A stretch of 64,000 nucleotides of DNA, from positions 1,178,001 to 1,242,000 of the forward strand of contig OY725497.1 of assembly GCA_963281255.1 (NCBI GenBank). The letters are read 5' to 3'. Shown one piece after another: positions 62,809 to 64,000 of the stretch. This stretch comes from Aphrocallistes beatrix (lineage: Eukaryota; Porifera; Hexactinellida; Sceptrulophora; Aphrocallistidae). The notes beneath the pieces were generated by a model. It searched no databases. It was not told the origin of the DNA and saw nothing but the letters and a program-made list of their open reading frames with translations. The first letter of the stretch is position 1. Each line of letters opens with the position of its first letter. The position numbers were made by a program, and so were the translations under genes.

Positions 62809-63369
62809 AAGTATACAGCAACTTATGAGAAATAGTATTACCGCTTTTATTCATAGACATTAATCAATATCAATATCATTCGTACAAGTATTTCATTAGA
62901 CTGTAAATTGAATACTTATGCTAATTTATTTTTAAATTTTAAGTGAAACCTGTTTATTTTTAAGGAATCAATTTAAATAATAAGTTAGACTATCACTGTG
63001 GTTAAGTGCTCTTTATGAATTGAACTTGAATTTCATTTCAAATTTTTCAATGATCGTAAAATAATATAAGGATACTCCAGTTTCCCTCCTGTGATGATAC
63101 AAACCAACTAAGCACACTCACAGACAAACATAGTATACCGTCCAAGTTAAAGGAGCTGATATATACGAAATTTGAAAGTTGTACATTTTTGAGTTGTGCA
63201 CAATCTCCCTGCACACAGTTGCTGAGTCTAAATGTACTGCACTCCTGAAGATAGCCAATGACATCTTCTCAACATGAAACAAAAGCAACCACACTTCTCT
63301 CTCTTGGTTCAAATCATATCTCTCTGACAGAAACCAATCCATTCCATCCGCGGTTCAAATTTACTCGAC

Positions 63370-63569
63370 ACTTCATTAAATACAGCGAACTCCAGGATTC
63401 CAGCCTTCTCTTCTCTTTTTATACTTGGCCGCTCTTTGATATCATTAAACCTTACCTCTCTAAGACACATTTCTATGCCAATGATACTCAAATTTATATT
63501 TCTTTTAAACCCGATTCTACTACATCTAAGAAATCTGCTCTCACTGCCATCCAATCCTGTGACTCTTAG
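63370..63569 (+). pseudogene. LINE reverse transcriptase remnant
   Basis: SSLLFSFYTWPLFDIIKPYL, then HFYANDTQIYISFKP and SALTAIQSC. This is the YADDTQLY region of CR1/L2/Rex-like LINE reverse transcriptases. The catalytic YADD is YAND here and upstream domains are absent, so it is dead and 5'-truncated. Confidence 0.8.
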
Positions 63570-63651
63570 TTTTACATCTGGATGTACAAGAGCTGATCAA
63601 GAGTGGACGGTTATTCATCTTGATTGCAATGGATTAACTGGTACGGTTATG

Positions 63652-63796
63652 CAGGGATGTAGCCACTGTTCCAGTTTCAACCTGACAACTTCTGACAAAT
63701 TTAGCCTCAAAAGGGACCATTTGTACGATCGGACTGGTTTCAACCTAACCACTTTTTAGTCTCAACCAGACCATCCCACACCTGGTGACTATAGCC
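63652..63796. mobile_element. MITE with CAGGGATGTAGCCA end, copy 2
   Basis: cagggatgtagccactg and ggtgactatagcc are inverted ends. The interior shares gtttcaacctgacaactt, tttgtacgatcggactggtt and cccacacctggtgac with 49411-49558. After it, taagtg-type words repeat (agtaagtgatagtaagtggc) up to 63833. Confidence 0.75.
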
Positions 63797-64000
63797 TTGA
63801 AATGGTAGTAAGTGATAGTAAGTGGCATTAAGTGGATTCTATCTATGCTATAAGTAGGTTTAAAATAGGTATTTATAACAATCAAAATGCATGAATGTAA
63901 ATCTCAAAAGCATTAGCATATTCAAGTTGAACATTATTCAATCTCCTTTCGTATGCTCAGATTTTTAGAAAGGAGAATTTGCAATGAAGTTATGACGGAG

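Overview
This is assembled nuclear DNA from an animal. It carries AT-rich intergenic DNA, GT-AG introns, one 200-base run of N, and many metazoan-type genes: HEATR1/UTP10, RanBP1, TMEM65, TMEM254, a sarcoglycan, a RING-NHL (TRIM-like) protein, a small-Maf-like bZIP and an ABCC transporter. The mix of a sarcoglycan, several NHL/coiled-coil TRIM-type fragments, mostly intronless genes and a very diverse DNA-transposon load would fit a sponge or another early-branching marine invertebrate. That placement is inference and cannot be settled from the sequence alone.

Layout. 1-4.8 kb: dead MULE and mariner transposases and fold-back repeats. 4.8-6.6 kb: a coiled-coil protein and its broken paralogue. 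6.6-10.4 kb: nested miniature inverted-repeat elements (MITEs). 10.5-10.8 kb: an orphan first exon of TSR3 on the minus strand. 11.8-14 kb: a four-exon RING-coiled coil-NHL gene on the minus strand, reconstructed here with all phases agreeing (550 aa). 14-24 kb: repeat-rich DNA with one small-Maf-like gene at 19.1 kb and several copies of a Helitron-like element. 24-42.6 kb: the gene-rich core (an unknown probably mitochondrial protein, RANBP1, TMEM65, HEATR1, sarcoglycan, NHL-only protein, RING/3CxxC protein), mostly on the minus strand. 42.7-46.7 kb: an assembly gap, then a Tc1/mariner-type element that carries a nested MITE, a 134-bp hairpin and an inverted, apparently identical copy of the first 210 codons and promoter of the neighbouring RING gene. 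47.8-48.2 kb: TMEM254. 49-56 kb: dead Tc1, an unnamed invertebrate repeat ORF, a Ty3/gypsy RT fragment and an almost complete hAT transposon. 56-57.7 kb: the C-terminal half of an ABCC transporter with one frameshift. 57.7-64 kb: repeats, an orphan NHL exon and a LINE remnant.

The most interesting region is 41-46.7 kb: either a very recent capture of a host gene fragment by a transposon or a misassembly at a gap. The second is a GC-rich triple-hairpin 3' cassette (ending in GCGCTTGT) shared by two otherwise different repeat families. Third is a Maf-like bZIP whose DNA-contact residues are altered. Host genes cover rRNA processing (HEATR1, TSR3), nuclear transport (RanBP1), mitochondria (TMEM65), membrane and cell-surface functions (sarcoglycan, TMEM254, ABCC) and RING/NHL proteins. 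They do not form an operon or obvious pathway. All family assignments come from reading motifs by eye, with no database search.
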